Assembly: GCF_004366375.1 (NCBI RefSeq)
Contig: NZ_SOEF01000013.1
Span: 1-64,000 of the forward strand
DNA: 64,000 nucleotides
DNA from: Halanaerobium congolense
Lineage (GTDB): Bacteria; Bacillota; Halanaerobiia; Halanaerobiales; Halanaerobiaceae
Reading direction: 5' to 3'
How positions within the stretch are numbered: position 1 is the stretch's first letter; every line of letters starts with the position of its first letter. Below are positions 18,365-26,766 of the stretch, one piece after another. The notes under the pieces were generated by a model. It worked only from the letters and a program-made list of their open reading frames with translations, had not been told where the DNA came from and ran no database searches. A program made the position numbers and the translations under genes.

Positions 18365-19858
18365 ATGGAGTATATGAGTACTAGAGGTAATTATAAGCAG
18401 GTTAATTCAGCTGAAGCAATTAGTTTAGGGATGGTTCCTGAAGGAGGGCTTTTTGTCCCAGCAGAAATACCTAAACTTAATTTAGAAGAAATTACAGTCC
18501 GAAAAAATGAGAGCTATCAAAAATTGGCAGCCTGGATATTTAAGAAATATCTAACTGATTTTAGTGAGGATGAAATAGAGTCAGCTGTAAAGGCAGCTTA
18601 TAATGATCAAAGTTTTCCGGAAGCAGAAAAAACACCACTTGTAAAGCTTGATCAAAATACATATATATTAGAGCTCTGGCATGGTCCAACAGCAGCCTTT
18701 AAAGATATGGCTCTGCAGATTTTACCACATCTGCTTGCTGAATCGGCAAAAAAACTTCAAATTGGAAATGAAATAGTAATTCTTGTAGCAACTTCAGGTG
18801 ACACAGGTAAGGCTGCTCTCGAGGGTTTTAAAGATGTAGAGGGAGTAAAAATCATTGTTTTTTATCCAGAAGCCGGAGTAAGTAGAGTTCAGGAAGACCA
18901 GATGAAGACAACTGGTGGAAAAAACACCGAGGTAGTTTCGCTTAAGGGAAACTTTGATGATTGTCAAAATGCAGTTAAGGAAATTTTTGCTGATAAAGAA
19001 CTAAAGCAGAGGCTGCAGGAAAATAATTATCAATTTTCTTCTGCTAATTCAATTAATTGGGGAAGGCTGCTGCCTCAGATTGTTTATTATTTTAAAGCAT
19101 ATTTAAAACTACTGCAGGATAAAGAAATTGAAGCAGGTGAAAAGATCAATTTTACTGTTCCGACTGGTAACTTTGGTAATATACTTGCCGGCTATTATGC
19201 TTATCGAATGGGACTTCCGGTAAATAAGTTCATCTGTGCCTCAAATGATAATAAGGTGTTAACCGACTTTTTAGAAACAGGAATTTATGATATTAACCGT
19301 GATTTCAAAAAAACAATCAGCCCCTCAATGGATATTTTAATTTCATCAAATTTAGAGCGCTTTCTTTTTGAAATGAACGGACATGACAGCGGTAAAATTA
19401 ACGAGTGGTATCAAAAGCTGCAAACAAATAAGAAGTTTAAAATAGATGGGCAGACTTTCACAAAAATCAGAGAAATGTTCAGCGGTAAATTCAGCAGTGA
19501 AGATGAAGCAAGAAAAGCCATTAAAAAAACATATCAAAATTATAATTATTTAATTGATCCACATACAGCAGTTGGAGTTGACTCTCTTTTTAAATATCGC
19601 AGTGAAAGTGGAGATGAAAGCAAAGCCGTTGTCGATTCTACAGCTAACCCTTATAAGTTTAGTCGGGCTGTTTTAGAATCATTAAAAGATAAAGAAATTA
19701 AAAAAGACGAGTACAGAATTATAGAAGAATTAGAAGAAATGACTGCAGCTAAAATCCACCGAGGTCTGGCAGGTCTAGAAAATATGGAGTCCAAACATCA
19801 GGAGAGCTGTGGTCAGGACGGTGTAAAAGAAAAATTAGAAGAGCTGCTTAATCTTTAA
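18365..19858 (+). CDS. thrC: Threonine synthase (ThrC)
   Basis: 497 residues from ATG 18365 (GGAGGT seven bases ahead; ATG 18374 is also possible). PLP enzyme converting O-phosphohomoserine to threonine. Seen: the N-terminal block YMSTRGNYKQVNSAEAISLG, GMVPEGGLFVP, the PLP-lysine motif GPTAAFKDMALQ, the phosphate-binding VATSGDTGKAALEGF, and TVPTGNFGNILAGYYAYRMG. It is the longer threonine synthase type. It stands alone, without hom or thrB next to it. Confidence 0.95.
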   Translation: MEYMSTRGNYKQVNSAEAISLGMVPEGGLFVPAEIPKLNLEEITVRKNESYQKLAAWIFKKYLTDFSEDEIESAVKAAYNDQSFPEAEKTPLVKLDQNTYILELWHGPTAAFKDMALQILPHLLAESAKKLQIGNEIVILVATSGDTGKAALEGFKDVEGVKIIVFYPEAGVSRVQEDQMKTTGGKNTEVVSLKGNFDDCQNAVKEIFADKELKQRLQENNYQFSSANSINWGRLLPQIVYYFKAYLKLLQDKEIEAGEKINFTVPTGNFGNILAGYYAYRMGLPVNKFICASNDNKVLTDFLETGIYDINRDFKKTISPSMDILISSNLERFLFEMNGHDSGKINEWYQKLQTNKKFKIDGQTFTKIREMFSGKFSSEDEARKAIKKTYQNYNYLIDPHTAVGVDSLFKYRSESGDESKAVVDSTANPYKFSRAVLESLKDKEIKKDEYRIIEELEEMTAAKIHRGLAGLENMESKHQESCGQDGVKEKLEELLNL

Positions 19859-20078
19859 TTTTTTTGCTTCACACTATTTAGTAGAGCGCTCTGGATAGGT
19901 CGAAAATATTTAAGTAATGACTGGATAGCTAAAGCTTATATTTTAATTAATCGAAGAAGAAATTATGGTAATTGATGCAGGTTTTAATTAATTTAGAAAG
20001 AAATATATGATAGAGAAAGATTTTAACTATAATATTTAAAAATTATAAATAAACAGATTTTGTCTGAGGAGAATCATA
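19859..20078. other. Intergenic region thrC-EAL gene
   Basis: AT-rich. A 10-bp palindrome AGAGCGCTCT lies at about 19882. No clear terminator or riboswitch was seen. Confidence 0.4.
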
Positions 20079-21749
20079 ATGATTAAAAGACAGGAAATAT
20101 ATTTAAAACTTAAATATTTAAAAAATAGAACTGTACTTTTGATTTCAGCTATTTTTCTATTAATAACTTTTATTACATTCTTTGTTTATCAAAGTGGGGG
20201 GACTAGGTTTAGCTATACCTATTTAGTTTATATTCCAATAATTTTAGCTGCCTATTTTTATAATATCAAAGGCGGTCTTTTGGCTGCTTTGATAGGGGGT
20301 CTTTTTTTGGGACCTTTGATGCCGCTTAACACGGAAACTATGGTAATGCAGAGCTTTGAAAACTGGTTTTTTAGAATGCTTTTATTTATGATAATTGGTT
20401 CTTTTTCAGGCGCTTTATTTTCTTTTTTAGAAAGCCAAATAGAGGAAATAAATAAAATAGCCTATTATTATCAGGAAACGGGATTGGCAAATTTAATCAA
20501 AATGAAATCAGATTTAGAAGCTAAAATAGAAAATGATGGGGATTTCTATCTTATAATCATCAACATCAATAATTTTTTAGATATTTATAAACTGATTGGT
20601 TTTACAAATTTTTCTAATTATATAAATAAGTTTGTAGAACACATTAGAGACTTTAAAAATATCAAAGATAGTATCTATCAACTTAATGAGAATAAATATG
20701 GTTTAACTATTGATAAAAATAAAGTTGATAATTTTGAATTTTTTTTGAAAGAATTTGTTATTTATCTAGAGCAGGCTATTGATTTTAAACATGTCTCAAT
20801 ATTTAATGAAATAACTCTTGGTATTTCAACTTCACCTGAGCAGAGTCAAATTGCTGATGAGCTAATCAATCAATCTTTTTTAGCATTAGAAAAAGCGGCA
20901 GAAAAAAGGATCAATTATTGGATTTATGAGGAACAAGAAAAAGATCTTGAGTATTCAGATAGCAATATAGAAATACTGGCCCAGGTCAAGAATTCAATTA
21001 CTGAAGATAACTTTGAGCTTTATTATCAGCCAAAAATAAATTTAAGAACTAATGAAATTGAGGCTTTTGAAGCTTTAATTAGATGGCACCATCCTGAAAA
21101 AGGATTTTTAACCCCTGATAGATTTATTTCTATAGTTGAGCAGAGCAGTTTAATTGAATCACTTACTAACTGGGTGATAAAGGAAGCAGCAGCTGACTTA
21201 AATATTTATAAAGAAAAAATTAAAGCCAGTCAAATTAATTTAGCAATCAATATTTCAGCTAGAAATTTACAGCAGCCTGAGTTCACAGATAATTTAATAA
21301 AAGTGCTGAGGCAAGAGGGGGTTGACCCCTGTCAGCTTAGGTTAGAAATTACTGAGACGGAATTAATGTTGGATATTAAAGAAAATATTAAAAAGCTGAA
21401 GCGTTTAAAAGATCATGGAATTCAAATTTATTTAGATGACTTCGGCAAAGGTTATTCTTCTTTGAAATATTTAAAGGAGCTGCCGGTTGATTTCATAAAA
21501 ATTGATGGTTATTTTATCCGCTCAATTTCTATTGAAGAGTCTGCTGAAAACATAATTTATTCAATTATAAATATGGCTCATGCTTTAGATTTAAAAGTAG
21601 TTGCTGAAGGTGTAGAAAATCAAATTCAGTTAGATTTTTTAAATGATTTAGGTTGTGATTTTGCCCAAGGCTATTATTTTGCCAGGCCAGGCAGTAAAGA
21701 AAAGATTATTCACTGGATAAAAAATAATAATTATTATATACTAAAATAA
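20079..21749 (+). CDS. EAL phosphodiesterase with degenerate GGDEF
   Basis: 556 residues. Three to four N-terminal membrane segments (about 15-120, including GGTRFSYTYLVYIPIILAAY, then a Gly-rich hydrophobic run) form an integral sensor. A GGDEF-like domain follows but its active-site loop reads NENKYGLTIDKN, so it cannot be a cyclase. The EAL domain (about 310-550) is complete: FEALIRWHHPEKGF, NIS, EITETELM, YLDDFGKGYSSLKYL, KIDGYF, AEGVENQ and the final QGYYFARP. The predicted role is hydrolysis of cyclic di-GMP, opposing the two GGDEF proteins upstream. The GNAT gene starts 15 bp later. Confidence 0.9.
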   Translation: MIKRQEIYLKLKYLKNRTVLLISAIFLLITFITFFVYQSGGTRFSYTYLVYIPIILAAYFYNIKGGLLAALIGGLFLGPLMPLNTETMVMQSFENWFFRMLLFMIIGSFSGALFSFLESQIEEINKIAYYYQETGLANLIKMKSDLEAKIENDGDFYLIIININNFLDIYKLIGFTNFSNYINKFVEHIRDFKNIKDSIYQLNENKYGLTIDKNKVDNFEFFLKEFVIYLEQAIDFKHVSIFNEITLGISTSPEQSQIADELINQSFLALEKAAEKRINYWIYEEQEKDLEYSDSNIEILAQVKNSITEDNFELYYQPKINLRTNEIEAFEALIRWHHPEKGFLTPDRFISIVEQSSLIESLTNWVIKEAAADLNIYKEKIKASQINLAINISARNLQQPEFTDNLIKVLRQEGVDPCQLRLEITETELMLDIKENIKKLKRLKDHGIQIYLDDFGKGYSSLKYLKELPVDFIKIDGYFIRSISIEESAENIIYSIINMAHALDLKVVAEGVENQIQLDFLNDLGCDFAQGYYFARPGSKEKIIHWIKNNNYYILK

Positions 21750-21764
21750 TTTAGAGGTGAAAAA

Positions 21765-22268
21765 ATGGAGTTTAGACAGGCAGAAATGAAAGATATTCCT
21801 CAGATTATGGAAATTATTCAAGCTGCTCAGCAGTATTTAAAACAGGAAGGAATTGACCAATGGCAGAATAATTATCCTAATCCTGATTCATTAAAAGAGG
21901 ATATAACAAATAATAATTCTTATTTAATTAAAGATAGAGATAAAATAGTGGCCACAGCTGCAATTATTTTTGGCGATGATCCTACTTATAGCTACATTGA
22001 AGGTGGAAAATGGATTAGTAAGGGTAATTATGGAGTTGTTCATCGTGCTGCAGTTGCCGAAACTTATAAGGGCCAGGGTATTATTTCAAAAATATTTGTT
22101 CAAACTTATCAACTGGCAGCAGCAGATGGTATCACAAGTATCAGAATTGATACTCACCCAAACAACAAAGCAATGCAGAGGGCAATAGAAAAAGAAGGGT
22201 TTAAATATTGTGGTATTATTTATACTGAAGATGACAGCAAAAGGTTTGCTTATGAAAAATTAATTTAA
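21765..22268 (+). CDS. GNAT-family N-acetyltransferase
   Basis: 167 residues with the GNAT fold. The acetyl-CoA binding stretch is HRAAVAETYKGQGIISKIF (R/Q-x-x-G-x-G/A type) and the C-terminal strand motif is IRIDTHPNNKAMQRAIEKEG. The N-terminus EFRQAEMKDIPQIMEIIQAA is typical. Acceptor unknown. It probably shares a transcript with the EAL gene. Confidence 0.88.
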   Translation: MEFRQAEMKDIPQIMEIIQAAQQYLKQEGIDQWQNNYPNPDSLKEDITNNNSYLIKDRDKIVATAAIIFGDDPTYSYIEGGKWISKGNYGVVHRAAVAETYKGQGIISKIFVQTYQLAAADGITSIRIDTHPNNKAMQRAIEKEGFKYCGIIYTEDDSKRFAYEKLI

Positions 22269-22340
22269 TTTTTTTAAAAACTTAAAACTTATTTAGGATT
22301 TAGCAGTACTTGAAAATAACTGCTGCAAAAGGAGGGACAA

Positions 22341-24293
22341 ATGAAAGACTTAAAATATTTAAAACTATTGTCAGAACAGTTTCCAAATATACCAGAAGTC
22401 AGCACAGAAATTATTAACTTAAAGGCTATTTTAAACCTGCCTAAAAGTACAGAGCATTTTTTGACAGATTTACACGGAGAGGCTGAAGCTTTTAAATACA
22501 TGTTGAAAACTGCTTCAGGGGTTATTGAATATAAAATAGATCAGATCTTTGGGAATCGGCTAAAAGATACAGAAAAGAGAGAACTTGCTACTTTGATTTT
22601 TTATCCCAAAACAAAAATGAAAGAGTTAAATGAAAGAGGTGGAATTCCACCAGAATGGTACAAAGAGGCTTTAGACTATATGGTTCGCATTACTCAGGAG
22701 GTCTCTTCGATTTATACCAGATCAAAGGTTAGAAAAGCTCTGCCAGAAAAATTTTCATATATTATTGAAGAGCTGCTGCATATTAAAGAATGTGATCCTA
22801 ACAAAGAAGCTTATAAAAATAAGATATTAACAACCATAATTGAAATTGGTAGAGCAAAGGATTTTATTGTCGCCCTATCAGAATTAATTCAGAGTTTTGC
22901 AGTTGATAAACTTCATATTATTGGCGACATTTATGATCGGGGCCCATCGCCAGATGTAATTATGAATGTTTTAAAATCACACCACAATGTTGATATTCAG
23001 TGGGGAAATCATGATATTTTATGGATGGGAGCAGCTCTAGGTCAAAAGTCTCTGGTTGCCACTGCTTTAAGAATTGCACTCCGCTATGGTAATTTAGAAT
23101 TTTTAGAAGAAAGATATGGAGTTAATATGAGACCACTTTCTAGATTTGCAATGAATTACTATCCGGAGCCTGATCCAGAACTATTTGAACCGCAGCTGAT
23201 TAATAAAGAATTAGACAAAAATGAAATTAAAATTATGGCTCAGATGCAGAAAGCTATAGCAGTAATCCAATTTAAATTGGAAGGACAGTTAATAAAAAAA
23301 CACCCAGAATTTAAGATGAATGAAGCTTTATATCTAGAAAAAATTGATTATGATAACTCAATATTAGAACTTGATGGGAAAAAATATCAATTGACTGATA
23401 CAAACTTTCCAACTATAAAATCAGAAGATCCTTACAGTTTAAGTACCTGGGAAGAGGAAGTTATAGATCAATTGAGTTATTCTTTTAAAAATAATGATAA
23501 ACTGCAGGAAGACATTAAATTTCTATTTAATAACGGCAGCATGTACAAAAAATATAATGGTAATCTTTTATTTCACGGCTGTGTACCCCTAACAGAAGAT
23601 GGTGATTTTTCAACTATTGAGGTAAATGGAGGGAAATATCAAGGCAAAAAATTAATGGACTTTTTTGATGATATTGTACGCCGTAGTTATTCAAATAAGG
23701 AAGAAGAAGCCGATTTTAAAGACTGGCTCTGGTATCTCTGGCGGGGAGAGCTCTCTCCTTTATTTGGTAAGGATCGGATGACAACATTTTTAAGATACTT
23801 TACTGACGAAGATGAGCCTGAGCTATATAAGGAGAATAAAAACCCATATTATCAGGCTCGAGAAAATGAATTTATCTGTAAAAAAATTCTATCTGAGTTC
23901 GGTCTGGATACCGAAAAAGGACATATTATTAATGGACATACTCCTGTAGCAGAAAAGATGGGTGAAAGTCCAATTAAAGGTAATGGAAGACTGCTGGTGA
24001 TTGATGGTGGAATTGCAGCTGCTTATCATGAAAAAACCGGAATTGCCGGCTATACCCTAACTTACAGCAACACTAAAATGCGTTTGATGTCACATGAGCC
24101 CTTTATCAGTAAACAGGATGCTCTGCATAAAGACAGCAGGGATACAATTTCAGCAGTAGAAGTATTAAAGTTTGATCGGCCTCAAAAAATTGCTGATACA
24201 GATATTGGTGAAAAATTAAGTGAAGATGTAAAGTATTTAATGCAGCTGCTTGAGGCTTATAAAGATGGTATTATTAAAGAAAAATATAACTAA
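22341..24293 (+). CDS. fbp: Fructose-1,6-bisphosphatase class III
   Basis: 650 residues, matching the long Firmicutes-type Fbp of the metallophosphatase superfamily, a gluconeogenic step. Metal and phosphatase motifs: FLTDLHGEAEAFKYML near residue 35, IIGDIYDRGPSPD near 195, WGNHDILWMGAALGQ near 228, and LFHGCVP plus IINGHTPV in the C-terminal part. The start follows AAAGGAGGGAC. It is a single-gene unit with its own terminator, and complements pfkB further along the window. Confidence 0.95.
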   Translation: MKDLKYLKLLSEQFPNIPEVSTEIINLKAILNLPKSTEHFLTDLHGEAEAFKYMLKTASGVIEYKIDQIFGNRLKDTEKRELATLIFYPKTKMKELNERGGIPPEWYKEALDYMVRITQEVSSIYTRSKVRKALPEKFSYIIEELLHIKECDPNKEAYKNKILTTIIEIGRAKDFIVALSELIQSFAVDKLHIIGDIYDRGPSPDVIMNVLKSHHNVDIQWGNHDILWMGAALGQKSLVATALRIALRYGNLEFLEERYGVNMRPLSRFAMNYYPEPDPELFEPQLINKELDKNEIKIMAQMQKAIAVIQFKLEGQLIKKHPEFKMNEALYLEKIDYDNSILELDGKKYQLTDTNFPTIKSEDPYSLSTWEEEVIDQLSYSFKNNDKLQEDIKFLFNNGSMYKKYNGNLLFHGCVPLTEDGDFSTIEVNGGKYQGKKLMDFFDDIVRRSYSNKEEEADFKDWLWYLWRGELSPLFGKDRMTTFLRYFTDEDEPELYKENKNPYYQARENEFICKKILSEFGLDTEKGHIINGHTPVAEKMGESPIKGNGRLLVIDGGIAAAYHEKTGIAGYTLTYSNTKMRLMSHEPFISKQDALHKDSRDTISAVEVLKFDRPQKIADTDIGEKLSEDVKYLMQLLEAYKDGIIKEKYN

Positions 24294-24301
24294 ATTTCAG
24301 A

Positions 24302-24331
24302 ACCAGAGGGATAAAATCCTCTGGTATTTTT
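24302..24331 (+). terminator. Terminator of fbp
   Basis: ACCAGAGG / CCTCTGGT hairpin followed by a T-rich stretch. Confidence 0.85.
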
Positions 24332-24359
24332 ATGTTCATCTACTGGGTACGTGAACATA
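24331..24359. repeat. Inverted repeat with CTGGGTA loop, copy A
   Basis: TATGTTCA / TGAACATA perfect 8-bp arms enclosing TC-TAC-TGG-GTA-CG, in which TAC/GTA can form an inner stem. Similar elements lie at 30446 and 38176, each directly after a gene end or terminator. Function unknown. Confidence 0.5.
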
Positions 24360-24466
24360 AATAGATAATCTAATCACCAGCAATGAAAGGCTTTAATATA
24401 AAAGACAAAACTGAAGATTATAAATTCTGTCATTTATTACAGCTGCCATAACTATTTTTCTTTTCC

Positions 24467-24495
24467 TTGTCATTTAAGAGTTAAAAGAGTAAAAT
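24467..24495 (+). promoter_or_regulatory. Promoter of the hexitol PTS operon
   Basis: TTGTCA-N17-TAAAAT, about 155 bp before the regulator gene. The remaining leader is AT-rich; no antiterminator RNA of the LicT type was recognised. Confidence 0.5.
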
Positions 24496-24626
24496 TAATT
24501 TAGAAATTGAGAAGAGCAAAGAAATAATTATGCATTTAACTGACATAATTTAATAAGAGCAGCATAACTTTATAACTTATGACTTCTGAATTTTAAAAAT
24601 TTGCAATTATCAGTTTAAAATTAACA

Positions 24627-24640
24627 CTTTTGGCCAAAAG
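24627..24640. promoter_or_regulatory. Palindrome over the regulator's ribosome site
   Basis: Perfect 14-bp palindrome CTTTTGGCCAAAAG whose right arm overlaps AAAGGAG of the regulator gene. It could be a protein operator or a translation-blocking hairpin. Confidence 0.45.
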
Positions 24641-24651
24641 GAGTAATAATT

Positions 24652-26766
24652 ATGAAAATTAGTTCTAGAACAAAAAAAATAATTAAAATTTTAATTAATA
24701 ATGTTGATTATATTGTAACTGAACAAATTGCAGAAAAGTTGGATGTAAGCTCCAGAACTATTTTAAGAGAACTCAAAAAAGTAGAAAAGTGGCTTCAAAA
24801 AAATAATATTTTACTAGAAAAGAAAAAAGGAACCGGAATTCGTTTGGACTGCAGTCCAGCTGAAAAAAGAAGAATAAAAGAAATTTTAGAATTTGAAAAT
24901 GTTGATCAACACTATTCACCAGCTGAAAGAAAAATGATTATTTTAGCAGAACTGTTAAAAGATCAGAGGCCAAATAAATTATATGCCTTTACCAGAGTCT
25001 GTAATGTTTCTGAGGCAACAATCAGCAATGATCTGGATGAGATTGAAAATTGGCTCAAAGAATATCAGTTAAGACTAATCAGGAAGCCGGGGCTCGGAGT
25101 TTATATTAATGGAAGAGAAAGAGATATTAGAAAGGCAAGTATTAACCTTCTTTATCAAAATTTTGATTTAGAAGAAATATTGCTGCTGCTGCAGGATAAG
25201 TATTCTGAGAAAGAACAGTCATTAAGAAAAACACTTTCTAAAAATAGGCTTTTAAATTTAATTGGACTGGATACAATTAACCTCTTAGACAACTATATCA
25301 AAGAATTAGAAGAAAAAATGAACTACAGACTGGCTGATGACTCCTATGCAGCGTTAATGGTTCACCTGGCAATTGCCTTAAAAAGGATTAAAGATGGAGA
25401 TCAAATTATAATAGACCAGAAGCTTTTAGAAAAAATTAAGACAAATGATGAATTTTTGATTGCCAGAAATTTGGTTACTTCAATAGCCGATGCTTTTAAC
25501 GTGGAAATTCCAGAAGCTGAAGTTGCCTATGTCACGATGCATTTAATGGGCAGTAAAGGGCGTGGAGGAATCTATAATGATGAGATATCAATGACCGAAG
25601 ATTATCATTTAGTTCATATCACAAGAAAAATGATAGAAACTGCTGAAATAGAATTGGGAATTTATTTAGAAGATGATGAGGAATTATTAATTGGTCTTGT
25701 TCGACATCTAGAACCAACGATAAATAGAATTAAACTTAATTTAGACATTCGAAATCCACTTTTAGAAGAGATTAAGAAAAAGTACGCAAAGCTTTTTCAA
25801 GTATCAAAAAAGTGTGCTGAAATTCTGGCTGAGAAAGAAAAAATTAAAGTGCCTGAATCTGAAGCTGCGTATATAGCAATGCATTTAGGTTCAGCTGTTG
25901 AAAGAAAGAGAAAACCTCAGCAAAAGTATAGAGCAGCTGTTGCCTGTACCAGTGGAATTGGCGCTTCAAGGCTTTTAGCTTCAAGATTGAGCAAAGAATT
26001 TGAAAATATAGAGATAACTTCCTTAATTTCAACTTTAGACTTTGATAATCAAGAAATTGAAAATATGAACTTAGATTTAATAATTTCAACTGTTGCAATT
26101 CCAGAAAGTAAAGTTCCGGTAATTGTCGTTAATCCTCTTTTAAACGAGAAACAGCAGCAGGCAATTAATGACTTTCTTTTAAGCCATCAAGCAAAAAAAC
26201 AAAATAATAATAAGCAAATTACTTTAAAAGAAAAGTTAGAAATGATCAATAACTATAATCAGGGAATTTTAGAAGTTTTAAATAATTTTCAGCTGCAAAA
26301 CAATTATGACTATCAAAATATTGAGAAGTTAATTAAAGATGCTGCCCAAATGCTGACACCTTTAGAAGAAAAAAGAAAAGGTATTGAAGCTGATTTAAGT
26401 TTAAGGGAAGAAAAGGGGAGCACAGTTTTAAAACATAATCAAATTATGTTATTACACTGTCAGAGCAGTGCGGTTAAAGAATTATATTTTGCGGTAATTA
26501 GACCAGAATCAACTTTTAAAATTCAAACTGAAGCTGATAAAAAAACTGAAATTAAGATTGTTATTTTGATGGCAGCTCCACTAAAAGGGAGTATTCAGGG
26601 CAGAGAAGTATTGAGTGAAATAAGTCATTTGTTAATTGAAAATCAGGATTTTATAGAGGCTGTAAAAAGTGGAAGTAAAGAAGATATTTATTACGGTTTA
26701 GCAGAGCATTTCGATTATTTTTTACAGCAGAAAAGTATGGTGAATTATCACAAGGAGGAAAATTAA
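24652..26766 (+). CDS. MtlR-like PRD activator with PTS IIB/IIA domains
   Basis: 704 residues. Two N-terminal HTH modules (about 1-60 and 85-140: VSSRTILRELKKVEKWL and VSEATISNDLDEIENWL), two PRD regulation domains (about 190-290 and 300-410, the second containing VPESEAAYIAMHLGSAVERK), a IIB-like domain with Cys near 432 (ACTSGIGASRLLASRL), and a C-terminal EIIA-like domain with His near 602 (MLLHCQSSAVKELYFAV). This is the MtlR/LicR domain order. Such regulators activate a PTS operon when phosphorylation by HPr and by the cognate EII signals sugar uptake. Its stop codon abuts the EIICBA start, supporting regulation of the genes just downstream. Confidence 0.92.
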   Translation: MKISSRTKKIIKILINNVDYIVTEQIAEKLDVSSRTILRELKKVEKWLQKNNILLEKKKGTGIRLDCSPAEKRRIKEILEFENVDQHYSPAERKMIILAELLKDQRPNKLYAFTRVCNVSEATISNDLDEIENWLKEYQLRLIRKPGLGVYINGRERDIRKASINLLYQNFDLEEILLLLQDKYSEKEQSLRKTLSKNRLLNLIGLDTINLLDNYIKELEEKMNYRLADDSYAALMVHLAIALKRIKDGDQIIIDQKLLEKIKTNDEFLIARNLVTSIADAFNVEIPEAEVAYVTMHLMGSKGRGGIYNDEISMTEDYHLVHITRKMIETAEIELGIYLEDDEELLIGLVRHLEPTINRIKLNLDIRNPLLEEIKKKYAKLFQVSKKCAEILAEKEKIKVPESEAAYIAMHLGSAVERKRKPQQKYRAAVACTSGIGASRLLASRLSKEFENIEITSLISTLDFDNQEIENMNLDLIISTVAIPESKVPVIVVNPLLNEKQQQAINDFLLSHQAKKQNNNKQITLKEKLEMINNYNQGILEVLNNFQLQNNYDYQNIEKLIKDAAQMLTPLEEKRKGIEADLSLREEKGSTVLKHNQIMLLHCQSSAVKELYFAVIRPESTFKIQTEADKKTEIKIVILMAAPLKGSIQGREVLSEISHLLIENQDFIEAVKSGSKEDIYYGLAEHFDYFLQQKSMVNYHKEEN

